Of a DNA stretch of 64,000 bases, positions 52,771-64,000 are shown piece by piece. The DNA is from Triglochin maritima (lineage: Eukaryota; Streptophyta; Magnoliopsida; Alismatales; Juncaginaceae), in NCBI GenBank assembly GCA_963682175.1, contig OY821789.1, forward strand, positions 4,216,001 through 4,280,000, read 5' to 3'. The notes under the pieces were generated by a model. The model worked only from the letters and a program-made list of their open reading frames with translations. It ran no database searches and had not been told where the DNA came from. Numbering within the stretch: position 1 is the stretch's first letter; each line of letters opens with the position of its first letter. Made by a program: the position numbers and the translations under genes.

Positions 52771-55700
52771 ATGCCTTTTTCGGATGAGAAGACGAATACG
52801 AAGTGTTATGTGACGAAGAAGAGCTTTCAGAATAGATTTTTTGAGAATTATGGTGTGTCGGATAAAAGTGTTCTGGTTCATGGATTGAAGAGTCATGGTG
52901 GTCATTTAGGAGCTTGCAAGTCTTTTCCTTCGTCAAGAAGTCGTTGTGCAATTTACAAACATTTGAGGCTTATTGCTACTGTATTCTTGTTTATGGTGGT
53001 GTTTTCCCTATGTGATTCTCTTATGCTTTCGATAATTCATCACGTGAAACTTCCTTCTAGCTCGGCTGTATGGAAAATGAAGGGTTTCAAGGTAAAATGT
53101 GGTACTAGCTTTGTAGGATATTCCTTTTCCACTTCAACTTCTATTAATTTCTTTGGCTATCGATGACTGTTAATATTTGTAGGAATTGGTAGTTGCTAAA
53201 CAGGGCTTTGATTTTGAGTGCCCAAGTGCTTGCATTGATTTGTTAAAATTCGTAAAATCATTCTTTGCTATGAGCCTACAAGGCTACAAACCTCTTTCAT
53301 TTTTATACCTTTAAATCCTTTTTTCTTTCTTTCTCGTAGTTAGTCAGGACCCATGGGTTCTTGTAAAGCTTCACTAATAGTTTAATAGACCAATGTTTAT
53401 CATGATTTTATTTACAGTTTGTATAACCGTCGAGGTTACCAGTGTGTTTAACAATAATTACAATACTTGAAAGAATATATGCACATTTAGCCTTTTTAAA
53501 TTGCTTGATACATGCCTCAAATACATTAAATATTTGGCAAGTGTGAGTACTAATGGGGGATTTATTCCCATATTCATACATCATGGGTTCCTTGTATGTA
53601 ACACGTGTACTTTCCATGTCAAATGAATATGTTTTCTTACGCTTTGCAATTGGCAATATAGTGTTAATTTGAGTTCCTAGCATTTATTTTCGTGTGTAAG
53701 TTTCCATCTGATGGTATGTTCTATGGCCATTCTAAGAGCGAGAAAGTTCAGAAGATTGAATACCATGAACATTTGAATACTCAAGGAGGTATATATCAGC
53801 GACTACTACATTTAGCGTCAGTTTCTCTTCCAAAGGTCAGTTGTTTATACATTTTGCACACTTTGACTTTCCTTTACTTAGCCTTTTACAATACTCATGT
53901 TTATGCCAGTTGAATAGACTGTGATCCTTTTTTTGCTGCATGCATTGAGCCTTTTCAGGATCCTTCTAGTCTATGGAAGGAGCCTGAGGATCAAACATCT
54001 AGATGGCAGCCTTGTGCAGATGGTCAACAACATGCCCGTCGGAATCTTCATCAACAAAAGGGTAACAATTTCGTAGAGAGAAGCCATCGGCTTATTAGCG
54101 ACTCGTGATTTGAGAAAAAACGTTTGCTTATGTTGTAGTTCATTTGGTACTGTACCAATAATCATTGTAGTTAATTGATTGGTCGAGATAAGCTGGTCAG
54201 TTACATGACATTTATAAATTGATAAGATGTTGTATCCAAAGGTAACGGAACAATATTTAAAAGAAACCATTTGATTTGTATTCATGTGTAACAAACAGCA
54301 AAAGGACACAGTGGCTAGATAAGTGAGTTGCATTAACTAAAACTTAAAAGGAAATTCATTGTAAAAATCTTTACTTTTCAATGTGCATTTAGGTTTTGGT
54401 GATTGTTTTCCCAACATTATTGTTTTAACAAAAACATGTTTGAACTTAAATAGGGCAAGGCGTGAAAAGTTCTGGATATGTATTGGTGAGCGCAAATGGC
54501 GGTCTTAATCAACAACGTGTTGCTGTAAGACATCTTTACTGGTAGATTTTGTTACGATTAGTTGTTCTTTATTAGCATTATCTATATTTAGCAATCCAAT
54601 TCAGCTTTCCGACATCTGTTAGATTCAGGAATGGACTTTTCGACTATATTAGATAAAACTCATTTGCTTTGCTTTGTTGGATTCACACTTGCAACTCAAC
54701 TCCAATGGTTAAGCCCTATCCTAGATTCTCATTCACGTTTTCATTGAACCCTCGTATGAGGAAATCAGGAAATAGTTTCATTTTGATCTCAATGATTAGC
54801 GGACGACTGACACAACTTTAGTGACATGTATGCTGCCTGTACGAATGGGGGCTATATATTTCTTTCCACAAATAGGTAACTACGGGGGAAACTACTAGTT
54901 TTCCTAGAATATCATAAACAACTGGAGAACTCAACCATGTAATCATTCTTTTACTAGGAAAGCCATGACAAATTGACAAGCTTGCGGAGTTTTCTGTTCT
55001 TGCAGGTGTGTAATGCTGTGGTGATTGCTGCTTTACTCAATGCCTCCCTGGTACTTCCAAAGTTTTTGTACAGCAATGCATGGAAGGATATAAGGTCTGT
55101 TTTTATTATATCTTTTGGACTTTCTGAATAGACACAAGTGGGAAAATAAATAGAAACATTCTATATAATAAAGATGAAGTCAATAGATGTTTTCTTACTG
55201 AAATTCTAGACTATGAGTTACAATTGCCAATACACAAGGCCTTTCTGAATGTCTGCTTTGTAGATTCATTTGATTTTCTGATATAAAATATTTTGTGTTA
55301 CAAGGTCTGCCAAACCATATCACGATGCATCTTCATGAAAATGTTTTTTTTCCTTATTATGAACTTGCATTTGTGTACAACAAACTTTGAAATCATCCTA
55401 AAGTAGGTTAATAGTGTTAGCATACATAACTGTTAGGCTTAAATTTTTTTAATAAACCCATTCGTAGCTTTAGTTGTTTTGCTATGACGTCAATTTTGAA
55501 GGGTGGACATCAATTGTAATAGTTGGTTTGTTGGTCATAGAAGTTCGTTGAAACTTCTGGCTTGGATACCTCTGGTAGACCATTTTGACACGATAAGGTT
55601 TTATCATGATAATTATTTATATTTGTGTTGATTTGTGATATAAATCCTTTGTGGTCATGATGTTTGCCATTACATGTTATGAATGCTTGGAAAGAGGATT

Positions 55701-57696
55701 AACCTCATAATGCATGCATACAAGTTGCTATGGTTTGCCAAAAGCTTATAACCAGTTGTGCATTATTCTTGTGCATAACTGGAGTCGCTGTCTTTGTGTT
55801 TTGTTGTTTTGTTCAAATGTAATGCAGCCAGTTTGGAGATATCTATCAAGAAGAGTATTTTGTTAATTATTTGAAGGATGATGTGAATATCGTGCGAGAG
55901 TTGCCGTATCATCTCCAAACACTAGATTTGGAAGTAGTTGGTAGCCAAGTATGTTTTTCTTTGTTGATTACCTATCATATGAGAAGCAAAGTTAGCATAT
56001 TCAAGTATACCAATTTGATTTCTTTTTTGGCAGATTACTGATGCAGACATCATGAAAGAGGCAGCACCCTCTGATTTCATCAAAATAGCACTTCCTCACT
56101 TACAACGAAATGGTGTAGTTCATTTTCTTGGGTTTGTCAATCGACTTGGTTTTGATTCACTCAATCCCAACCTGCAGGTTCTTACCATTTCATGAAGGTT
56201 TGATCATGGTGTTGGTTTTATCACTTTGAAGCACAACTTACACACTTGTAATTTACTGTGTGGATTACAATTCATTCTCTATAGGTTCTGATGAATGTAA
56301 CATTTATAAAAAAACGAATTATTATCAATTGGAATATCCATAAGAAGGAACTACATATCTTCCTTGTTCCTGATGTAACTCATATCTTTCGCTTGCTTCA
56401 GGAAATATAATCTTTCCTCATTTCTAATTTCCTGTATGGATGCTTCTTCACGTGCAGAGACTGAGATGCAAATGTAATTTTCATGCACTGAAATTTGTCC
56501 CCAGAATACAAGAAACCGCTTCTTTGTTGGTCAAAAGGATCAGAAATCATGAGTCTGGGTTAAATGCCATGCAAAAACTATTGCTGGGAGATGATGTGCC
56601 TATTGATCCTGTAAGGCCAGAACATGTTTCAAAAGGCTCAACTAAATATCTTGCTTTGCATTTGAGGTTTGAAATAGATATGGTTGCTTATTCTCTTTGC
56701 GACTTTGGTGGAGGAGAAAAAGAAAGAAAGGAATTGCAAGCTTACAGAGAAATCCATTTCCCTAGACTTGTTGAGGAAACGAAAAACATGTAAGTTTCTG
56801 AATTGTTATTCAGACTTGCAGAATTCGAAATCTCACTCTACCTGTTCACGTCGTTCAATGAGACATCTGTGTTCCTTTCATTACAGTTTAACATCATTGT
56901 TTGACTAGGACATCTTTCTTTCGGCAGTTCTGTTTCTCCAGAAGATCTAAGAAAATTTGGAAAATGTCCACTCACCCCGGAGGAAGCAGCATTGGTGCTT
57001 TCATCCCTGGGTTTCAGATCAGAAACTCGAGGATATCTAGCAGGATCTGATATATACGGAGGTCAATCAAGGTTGCGTCCTTTAAAGAGACTTTTCCCCA
57101 ACTGGGTCACCAAGGAGGACCTACTCACGCCATCAGAGCTCGCTCCTTTCAAAAACTTCTCTTCGCAGGTATTATTGAAGTTGAAATTTCCCATGCTGTA
57201 TGAAATATAGTTCGTCAGTTATGGAGTTTTGGGATTGGGTATTGTTGTATTAGAGTGATGAGAACTTATAAATTCTCTGCTTGGTTAGACTCCTGCTATT
57301 TTGTACACCCTGATGATAGGTCGAAGATATTTTTTTGTGTCCACGAAGGCACGAATAGGATTCTAATAAAGCACGACATGTTAACTGCAGATGGCAGCAC
57401 TAGATTTTATAGCTTGTGCAGCCGCAGATGTGTTTGCGATGACTGATTCTGGCAGCCAGCTCTCATCACTAGTCTCTGGTTATCGAGTCTATCATGGTGG
57501 AGGAAATGCTCCGACACTGCGTCCAAACAAGAAGAGACTAGCGAAGATAATATCAGAAAGTGACGGCATAGGGTGGGATGATTTTGTCGAAAGAGTGAGC
57601 AAAATGATTAATGAGAACCAAAGAGTACATGCAAGGCGTAGAGGTCGAAGCATTTACAGACAGCCAAGGACCAAAGGTTGTATGTGCAAAGTCTAA
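52771..57696 (+). CDS. O-fucosyltransferase family protein (GDP-fucose protein O-fucosyltransferase domain)
   Basis: Exons: 52771-53091, 53701-53835, 53959-54061, 54454-54524, 55006-55094, 55828-55948, 56034-56177, 56458-56789, 56928-57168 and 57391-57696; 1863 nt, 620 residues. A short cytoplasmic N-terminus is followed by one membrane span (LRLIATVFLFMVVFSLCDSL), giving a type II Golgi topology. The catalytic domain starts SGYVLVSANGGLNQQRVAVC (GGLNQQR motif), then NASLVLPKF, LALHLRFEIDMVAYSLC (HLRFExDM motif) and AADVFAMTDSG ... VSGYRVYHGG near the C-terminus. These are the landmarks of the plant-specific O-FucT family (GT106/GT65-like), transferring fucose or rhamnose to proteins or wall glycans; the acceptor here is unknown. 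The C-terminus (ARRRGRSIYRQPRTKGCMCKV) is basic. Confidence 0.88.
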
Positions 57697-58674
57697 TACG
57701 ATGTAATGTCGCTATAGATGCGTCTCTTCTCTTTCACTTCTGTGTAAGAAGATTATTTTGGTGCTGGTCATTGAACATTATCGTCTACACAACCTTCTTG
57801 ATGGTTATAGCTTGAGTATTCGGCATGTATTACCAAGGGAACTAATCCTTTTTGCCCCTTCATGCTTTCGCATATCAGTGTTGGCAAAAATCCAGAGAGC
57901 TGCCTCTGTTTCAGTCTTGGATGATCAGTTGAATACAGTGCATTGGTCATTCAATAGGTTCCATTTCTGTTGTTTATAACTTAATAGAATAAACAATTTA
58001 AATTGGGCATATCACCTTGTGTGCCACACTGCGCCACTTGTACTGGTTATGCCTACATTTTCTGGGGTCATATTGACCTGGAAGTAAATAAATAATGCGT
58101 CATCATTGAGAAGATTTTTTTTAAATATATTACTCCTGAAATTCTAAACTGATGGGCATGGGCTTAGTCTAAACGTGAGTACGTGACGAATATATTTCCA
58201 ATCACGTCCGAACAAGTACATCGCCCTCATCAAAGACAAAAATCCAAAACACAAGTCTACATTATGATCTTTGGCACGATTAGCAGACTTCTCTAGAATC
58301 TAGTCATGGGAGGTGGTGGGTTTTTCTTCTCTCATGAGGGAGTCATATGCATTACCGTGATCATTACAGTTTATTAATGATCAAACAACCTGGAATGATG
58401 GTATAAAAAATCAAAGACCACACAATGAATAGTTCTTGTCACCACCGCATTCAAAGTATTGTTTTTAGTTCCATTTCGGTATCACGCACTTAACACCAAT
58501 GAAGAACCACGTCCACTAATTAAAACCACCCATTAGAAATCCCGTGTTCCAATTGGCCAATATGAATGGTACTCTAGTTGAACAGATCTGAGTTTAGATA
58601 TTTAGTTGAAGATCGGATTGAACTAATAATTCAGAAGTCAGATCGGATAACCAGAAGAGTGGGAAACTAATACT
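57697..58674. other. 3' UTR and intergenic region
   Basis: No gene recognised. Confidence 0.5.
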
Positions 58675-59213
58675 AAGAGCACCCTTAACTGTGTTCTTTT
58701 TTGGACGCCCGACAAGTCCTCCCTTAACGGGAGAGTGGTTCTGGGGCGGTTCGTCCTGGGTGCTTTTTCGGGCACCCATCCACCCGGAAAAGCGTCTCGG
58801 TGCCCGATCCGGGAGGTCACGTGGCGCTACCGGATTGGTTAAAAAAATTTGTTTTTTTTGTTTTAAAGAAAAAGATTAGTTATATATAATTAGGTTAATG
58901 TATTGATTAGTTAAATTGTAATTAAATTAATAGATTTTGAAAATTAATTGAAAAATTATTTTATGATTAATTAAATTGTTTTTTATTTATTTAGATAAAA
59001 GTAAATTAAAAAATTTAAAAAATCATATACAAAATACGAAATAGTAGTACAATACTCATAAACATCGGAAACGAAATACAATACAAATACGGATATGAAA
59101 TACAACAAAAATACGGATAGGAAATGCAGTCATCATGCAGATACGAAATTTAAACTACCACAATACTGATAAACTACGAAACACACATTAAGTCCAAATG
59201 AAAACATAAGCAC

Positions 59214-60540
59214 CTACAGAAATCCTTTTGATTTATCCCACTTCTTGAGTTCAGCAAGTGTTTCTTTATCGATCTCGTCATTGTTTTCCTTCTTCAGAGG
59301 AGAGAATAGCATGTCGAGTTTCTTGTTGTTGAGTTCCCTTTGGAACTTCGCATCAGCTTCAATGTGTTTACTCTTCACCGGTTCTTCGTAACGCATGTAT
59401 TTTTCCTCTCTCACTTTTACGTTATATTCAATTTGTTTCCCCAGTTCTAATATATCGGGATCGAGTTGCGCCTGAAGTGGTTGTTTTCCCTTTTTTATAG
59501 CTTTTCTAACACCTTCAGGACGAGGATATGGTTCGAACACCATTTCATCTGTGGACGGTGTTGCGTGACTCCCATCGTCGTCAGTGTTTTTTCTTTTCCC
59601 GTTGCTCAAACTCTCCGGATTTTCTTCAGCGACGTCTCCCGTGGAAAGTCCAAGCGCAACAGACTCACATTTAGGGTACCTGCGTAACACAAGTCACACA
59701 TGAATGCACTGAAATTTGGTGTTGTGTGTTCGTTCGTAGATGATTTGCGTATCTTTGATGATATCGTCGTCGTTATAACCACTTCTCTTCCTTCGCACCG
59801 CCTGGTTGAAACAACTGACCCATTGGTTCACAGACGGCGATGTACGACGTCATCGTCCCTTCAATGACTCATCGTTATGCTATGTTGCACCTGACTCGCC
59901 TGATTCATTGAAGAGGCGCTCTACACGTCTCCAGAATGACCTCATTTTTTGGTTTGTCCCAACCACAACATCGTCACTTACAACCATATAAGCCGAGACG
60001 AGTCTCTGATCCTCTTGTGTGGACCACGATTTTTGCGAACTTATCGTCACGGTTTTGCGTGTTCCTTGACGACTTGTAGGTTGAACGACATTTTCGTAAT
60101 TCACATCAGGTGTAATGTGGCTTACATTTGCACTACTTTCGTCACGTAGGAGGCACGTATACTTACCCATTGGGAATGTGGTTTGACATTCTTTCTGAGT
60201 TGGCGGTTGGTGTGCATTGTGCGGGAATTGTTGGTATTGATGGTCTGGGTAGAATCCTGAGTGTGGGAAGAATTGGTTTTGGTAGGACGGGTGGAATCCA
60301 AGTTATGGGGTAAATTGGCTTTGGTAGGACGGGTGAAATCCTGGTTGTGGAACATTTTGGTATGAGAAAAATTGTTGGGTTGGGGGTGGACGACGGGGAG
60401 ATCGTCGGTTCTCTGGTGAACCATTGCCTTCTGAAGAGGTGGACAGATACTTAAGTCTAAGCGAATCCACGTCAAGAAACACACTTGAAAAATTCTGCGA
60501 CGGTGTAATTAACAACTTCGGCGGTGAGTACCTCTGAAAA
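59214..60540 (-). pseudogene. PIF/Harbinger accessory (Myb/SANT-like, NAM-associated) protein, broken
   Basis: Pieces read on the minus strand: a Pro/Asn/Thr-rich N-terminal part (60125-60515), then WSTQEDQRLVSAYMVVSDD and KMRSFWRRVERLFNE (trihelix/SANT-like; 59880-60170), then, after a likely intron ending in TACGCAG at about 59685, a lysine-rich C-terminal part LGKQIEYNVKVREEKYMR ... LKKWDKSKGFL (59214-59690). This resembles the annotated 'glutathione S-transferase T3-like' or NAM-associated proteins that are ORF1 of these elements. In-frame stops near 59880 and frame changes show decay. Confidence 0.6.
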
Positions 60541-61315
60541 CCTAATACAAGTGATTTAGCACGACTACTTCACGTTGGTGAGCAGCGTGAGTTCTCAGGC
60601 ATGATGAGAAGTATCGATTGCATGCATTGGGTGTAGAAAAATTGTCTGATTGCATGAAGGGGCTAATATCAAGGGAGTACTGGTAATGTCACTCTTGTCC
60701 TCGAGGCAGTGACGTCGACTGACTTGTGAATATAACATTCGTTTTTTGGCACACCAGGTTAATGCAATGACTTAAATGTCCTGCAACGATCTCCGGCTTT
60801 TGACGACGTAATGGAAGGACGAGCTCCACCTATGACTTTTGAGGTAAACGGTCATCGATATAATATGGGACACTATCTTACGGATGATATTTATCCAAAA
60901 TGGGCAGCATTCATTCCGTACATCGTTCATCTACTAACACCGAAGGACAGGTTATTTGTTGAACGACAAGAAGCGGCACACAAAGATGTAGAACGTGCAT
61001 TTGGAGTATTGCAAGCGCGGTTCACAATAGTGAAGAAGTCATCTCTTGCATGGAGTAAGGTTGTGCTTAACAAAATAATGACAGCTTGCATTGTAATGCA
61101 TAATATGATAGTGGAGGATGAACATGATTCTTAGGGTAATTTTGGAGATTGGAACAAATTTGTTGATGACCAACCTGGAAATTCCGTGAACGACCTGGTT
61201 CGGTATTCCACTGAACGTGTAGTGGATCTTACCAAGTACTTGAGAAGGAGAGATGAATTGTGTGATCACACCACACATTTGAACATTCAAGCCAATTTGA
61301 TCGACAATATATGAC
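60510..61315 (+). pseudogene. HARBI1-type (PIF/Harbinger) DDE transposase, 3' half, broken
   Basis: Recognisable in order: MMRSIDCMHW (first Asp), a stretch with several stops at former Trp positions, VTLVLEAVTSTDL, HSFFGTPG, NDLNVLQRSPAFDDVMEGRAP (second Asp region), VNGHRYNMGHYLTDDIYPKW, RQEAAHKDVERAFGVLQARF (catalytic Glu) and ACIVMHNMIVEDEHD, then a stop at 61132-61134 and a decayed tail. Stops such as HW followed by TAG, where the family has W-E-W-K, suggest G-to-A changes. The first half is missing. Confidence 0.8.
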
Positions 61316-61720
61316 AACGATTTGGAGGAAATGCGTCTTGATGTATTTTAAGTTTAGTATTTAATGATGTATTTTAGTTTTTAAATTTCTAGTTAATGTA
61401 TTATGTAACGAGGTTTCCTAAATTTTAATAATATTTTCATATTTATATATTAAATGTTAATTAAAAACGAATGAATTGTTGATATTAAATAATTACGATA
61501 ATAATTATTAAAATATTTTGTTGATTGTTGAAAGAGTTTTAGAAAGAAGAATAAAAATAATGACGTGACAACAAATACTATAGTGTGACGTGACGAAGAG
61601 AATTGCATGTCTCTTCTGAAGGGGTGAATTGGATAATGGTTAAGAATTTTGTAAGGGGTTAGTTCGTACTGACGTGACGAAGAGAAAATGTAACGTGACT
61701 AAGAGAGAAAGTATGACGCC

Positions 61721-62328
61721 TGATAAGTATTCTAAATCAAATTGTCAAAGTTCAAAGTTGCACGCCATGGGAACAAGAGAACACAAACCTGATGTCTCTT
61801 TTCCAGATGAGCCCATCAAATTACACATTCTTTCCGACACTTGCTGACTCATCTTTCCACAATCACATCTCACCCATAATCAAAATCGATCACGATCATC
61901 TTCCACTTCTCGTAAAACAAATAATGCACACATAAAGACATATTTTAAAAAGGCACAAGCCAAAGCCGAAAGCACCAAAAAGTTACAATAATTGCATGTC
62001 TCTTTTGAATCAACAAAACCATTCTTCAATTTTCACACACGAAATGTATCACGGAATGACCGATCCGGATAAACCTTAAACACATGAAATGAATCCCACT
62101 TAAAATAGTAATATATTAAAAAATTAAACACACTTTCAAAATATATTTACCACCGATCTTATCGTTGTTCAATAAACAATATCGAACTTACCATGATATA
62201 TACAACTGATATTTCCAACTTCCAACCACGAAAAATTTACTCATTTTTTTCTCAATCATCAACATCTCCTCATGTTTTTTTTACTCATCTCACGTTACGA
62301 AAATGAACAATCCAATTTTAAAAAAAAA
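61721..62328. other. Intergenic region
   Basis: AT-rich, no gene recognised. It probably contains the 3' UTR of the receptor-like kinase gene on the minus strand near its right end. Confidence 0.5.
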
Positions 62329-62985
62329 TCAAACAGTAGAAGGTCGTATATCCTTAAGTAACCCAACGACCTGCCTCATAGACGGTCTCTTCTGAGGCAC
62401 TTCCGCGGTACAAAGATACAAAACCCTGAACACCTCCTCCATCTCTTTCTCCTCCTCGTCGGACCCTATCCGGATCCGCCCATCCAAACCCGACAACCCG
62501 TTTCCCTCCCTAACCAACCCCCTCACCCACCCGACCGTCTCGCCCGACCCGACCCGGCCCGTCATGACCTCCACCAGCACCCTCCCAAACCCCAACACGT
62601 CCTCCTCCTTTGTCCCACCGGCGACTCCCGGGATCCCGACGCCGGCGATATTGGGGTCGAGGTCGTCGGAGAGGAGGACGGAGGCGGGGTCGAGACGGGC
62701 GTGGACGAAGCGAGTCTGGTCGTGGAGGAAGGCGAGACCGCGGGCGACGCCGAGCAAGATCCGGTGCCGGACGGGCCAGGAGGAGGTGGCGTCTTCGGAG
62801 GGGGGAAGCTCGTGGAGCCACCGGCGGAGGTCGCCGGCGTGCATGTAATGGTGGAGGAGGAGTTTCTGTTTTCCGGCGATGCAGTAGCCGAGGAGGGGGA
62901 GGAGGTTCGGGTGTTTTGTTGATGCGAGTTCGTGGAATAGGGATTTCGCTTCCGCTCCTTCCATTTCCTCTGCTTTCTCCAGGAC
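62329..62985 (-). CDS. LRR receptor-like (pseudo)kinase, last exon
   Basis: A 219-codon terminal exon, entered through the acceptor AATCAACAG at 62986-62994 and ending with TGA at 62329-62331. It encodes the C-terminal kinase lobe: ELASTKHPNLLPLLGYCIAG, KQKLLLHHYMHAGDLRRWLH, HRILLGVARGLAFLHDQTRF, VHARLDPASVLLSDDLDPNI, EEDVLGFGRVLVEVMTGRVG and CTAEVPQKRPSMRQVVGLLK. It most resembles plant LRR-RLKs of the At5g45800 (MEE62) type. The catalytic HRD is replaced by HARLD and the DFG by AGVG, so a pseudokinase is likely, as in that group. GC-rich compared with its surroundings. Ectodomain, transmembrane span and first kinase part lie beyond the right edge. Confidence 0.8.
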   Translation of the reverse strand, partial: VLEKAEEMEGAEAKSLFHELASTKHPNLLPLLGYCIAGKQKLLLHHYMHAGDLRRWLHELPPSEDATSSWPVRHRILLGVARGLAFLHDQTRFVHARLDPASVLLSDDLDPNIAGVGIPGVAGGTKEEDVLGFGRVLVEVMTGRVGSGETVGWVRGLVREGNGLSGLDGRIRIGSDEEEKEMEEVFRVLYLCTAEVPQKRPSMRQVVGLLKDIRPSTV

Positions 62986-63425
62986 CTGTTGATTGTAATT
63001 ATCGCAGTAATGATGTTGATTAGTTGAGAAGTAATATCACAGAAGGGATGTTAATTCACATTTAGACATTAATTTGTTTACTATCTTAATGATGATTTGT
63101 GTTAAGTGTTTTAGTTTCATTTGATAAATTGGTGAACCAAATCGAATTTGGATGAGATGTTAAGAGACTCATTTCAATCGACATTGTTCCGCGGATTTCT
63201 TTTGTAGACTGGATAAATAATACGGCATACAACGTGCAAACTGTAAAGTCCAGTGCATTTACATTGCTTTTATGCTAAGATATTCAAAAGAAAACTCCAC
63301 CAGGGCTCTCTTTATTTTTTATTTTTCGTTTGTTAACTTTGTTCCAACTCTTGCTTCTTTATAATTTAATACTTGATCTTTATTATTTTAAAACTGATAC
63401 TTTTACCAAATCAACTAATATAAGT
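62986..63425 (-). other. Intron of the receptor-like kinase gene (start)
   Basis: AT-rich with no features. I infer that it is an intron from the acceptor at its left end; it continues into the hAT element. Confidence 0.5.
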
Positions 63426-64000
63426 TAGGGCTGCAAACGGGCGGGGCGGGTTTGGCTCCGCCCGCTACCCGCCCCACCAAAGTCAGGAGGGCAAACGAGG
63501 CGGGGTGGGTAAACAAAATTTGAGCCGTTATCCGCCCCACTTAAGGGCGGGTTATGCGGGGCGGGTTCAGCGAGCGTAACGGGTGAATTCCTGTAAAACT
63601 CATTTTAACTTATTACATTGACACATACATACATAAATGCATTTCTACAACTCTATAATTAAACTTACATGCATAAAATATTTATACAAGTCCATAAAAT
63701 TACAAGTCTACGATTTAAAGTGCTTAAATGAATAATTAACAAACACATAAAGTCACAAGTCATTACATAAATGTTAGAAGTTTAATGAAATAACGAAAAT
63801 TTTAATACATAAATATGTATTTTTTTAATAATTATATTTGTAACGGGTTAACGGGGCGGATAACACATTAACCGCAACCCGCCCCGTTTAGTTCGACGGG
63901 TTAACGGGTGGCGGGTTAATGGGTCACGAGTAGAAAAAAATTCAACCGCAACCCACCTCACACGGGACGGGTTGGCGGGTCAAACCCGCCTCACGAACAA
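63426..64000. mobile_element. hAT-type non-autonomous element, left end, cut by the window edge
   Basis: Starts TAGGGCTGCAAACGGGC, fitting YARNG and closely resembling the starts at 26718 and 45194. The subterminal part is packed with GGGCGGGGCGGG/CCCGCCC words, followed by an AT-rich centre and the mirrored words from about 63842 on (GGGGCGG, CCCGCC). The right end and duplication are outside the window. Confidence 0.72.

Larger units (their letters stand above)
58675..61720. mobile_element. Decayed PIF/Harbinger element
   Basis: Two divergent-coded remnants lie together: a Myb/SANT-like accessory protein on the minus strand (59214-60540) and a HARBI1-type DDE transposase on the plus strand (60510-61315). 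This is the two-gene arrangement of plant PIF/Harbinger elements. The left edge near AAGAGCACCCTTAACTG (about 58677) is a guess; I could not match a right terminal repeat, so both borders are approximate. Confidence 0.68.

Noticed and set aside
62510..63023. Arg/Gly-rich plus-strand frames opposite the receptor-like kinase exon
   Set aside because: Antisense artefacts of a GC-rich exon.

Overview
This is nuclear DNA of a flowering plant: AT-rich, with intron-rich genes using GT..AG splice sites, plant gene families (secondary-wall cellulose synthase, MIR399, PPR, plant mobile domain) and a heavy load of plant transposons. Nothing in it points to a grass. I cannot name the species.

Host genes, left to right: (1) the 3' exons of a nucleotide-sugar/triose-phosphate transporter family gene (+, 27-6125, 5' end outside the window); (2) a broken PPR gene (-, 7087-8296); (3) a cluster of MIR399 precursors (+, 16.06-22.52 kb), most with a PHR1-binding site (GNATATNC) close upstream; (4) a WDR53-like WD40 gene (+, 23371-29011, 11 exons, 390 aa); (5) a CESA8-type cellulose synthase (+, 30409-35135, 13 exons, 921 aa) that joins in frame but has no N-terminal zinc-finger exon; (6) mitochondrial aspartate aminotransferase (+, 44488-50676, 10 exons, 427 aa); (7) an O-fucosyltransferase family gene (+, 52771-57696, 10 exons, 620 aa); (8) the last exon of an LRR receptor-like pseudokinase (-, 62329-62985, continuing past the right edge).

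Mobile elements occupy much of the rest. The outstanding one is a complete Mutator-like element (8558-14844; 9-bp target duplication GTTAGTTTA; terminal inverted repeats). It carries two convergent genes. One encodes a FAR1-like/MULE transposase continued by an OTU cysteine-protease domain. The other encodes a plant mobile domain (PMD) protein. Each gene has a tiny first exon followed by a first intron packed with 33-bp tandem units that contain an internal dyad (8 units left, 6 right), so the element is mirror-symmetric. Both genes carry nonsense codons explicable as C-to-T changes, and the transposase has lost its second catalytic Asp.

Other elements: a 7.25-kb Copia retrotransposon (36691-43943, target duplication TCTTG) interrupted by a solo LTR (40426-41917); a related solo LTR in the transporter gene (3838-5337, target duplication ACAAT); a diverged Copia LTR (20866-21707); several hAT-type non-autonomous elements with 8-bp duplications (817-1786, 26718-27379, 45194-45804, 63426 to the edge, and a gene-capturing one at 48117-49075); two foldback MITEs (551-1901 and 47531-48018); a decayed PIF/Harbinger element (about 58.7-61.7 kb); and a LINE tail (about 20.13-20.59 kb). 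The LTRs of two different retrotransposon families share arrays of the palindrome CGGTCGACCG just upstream of their TATA boxes, an unexplained regulatory-looking signal.

All exon boundaries were read by eye from splice consensus and frame continuity. Family calls rest on recognised motifs, not on database searches.
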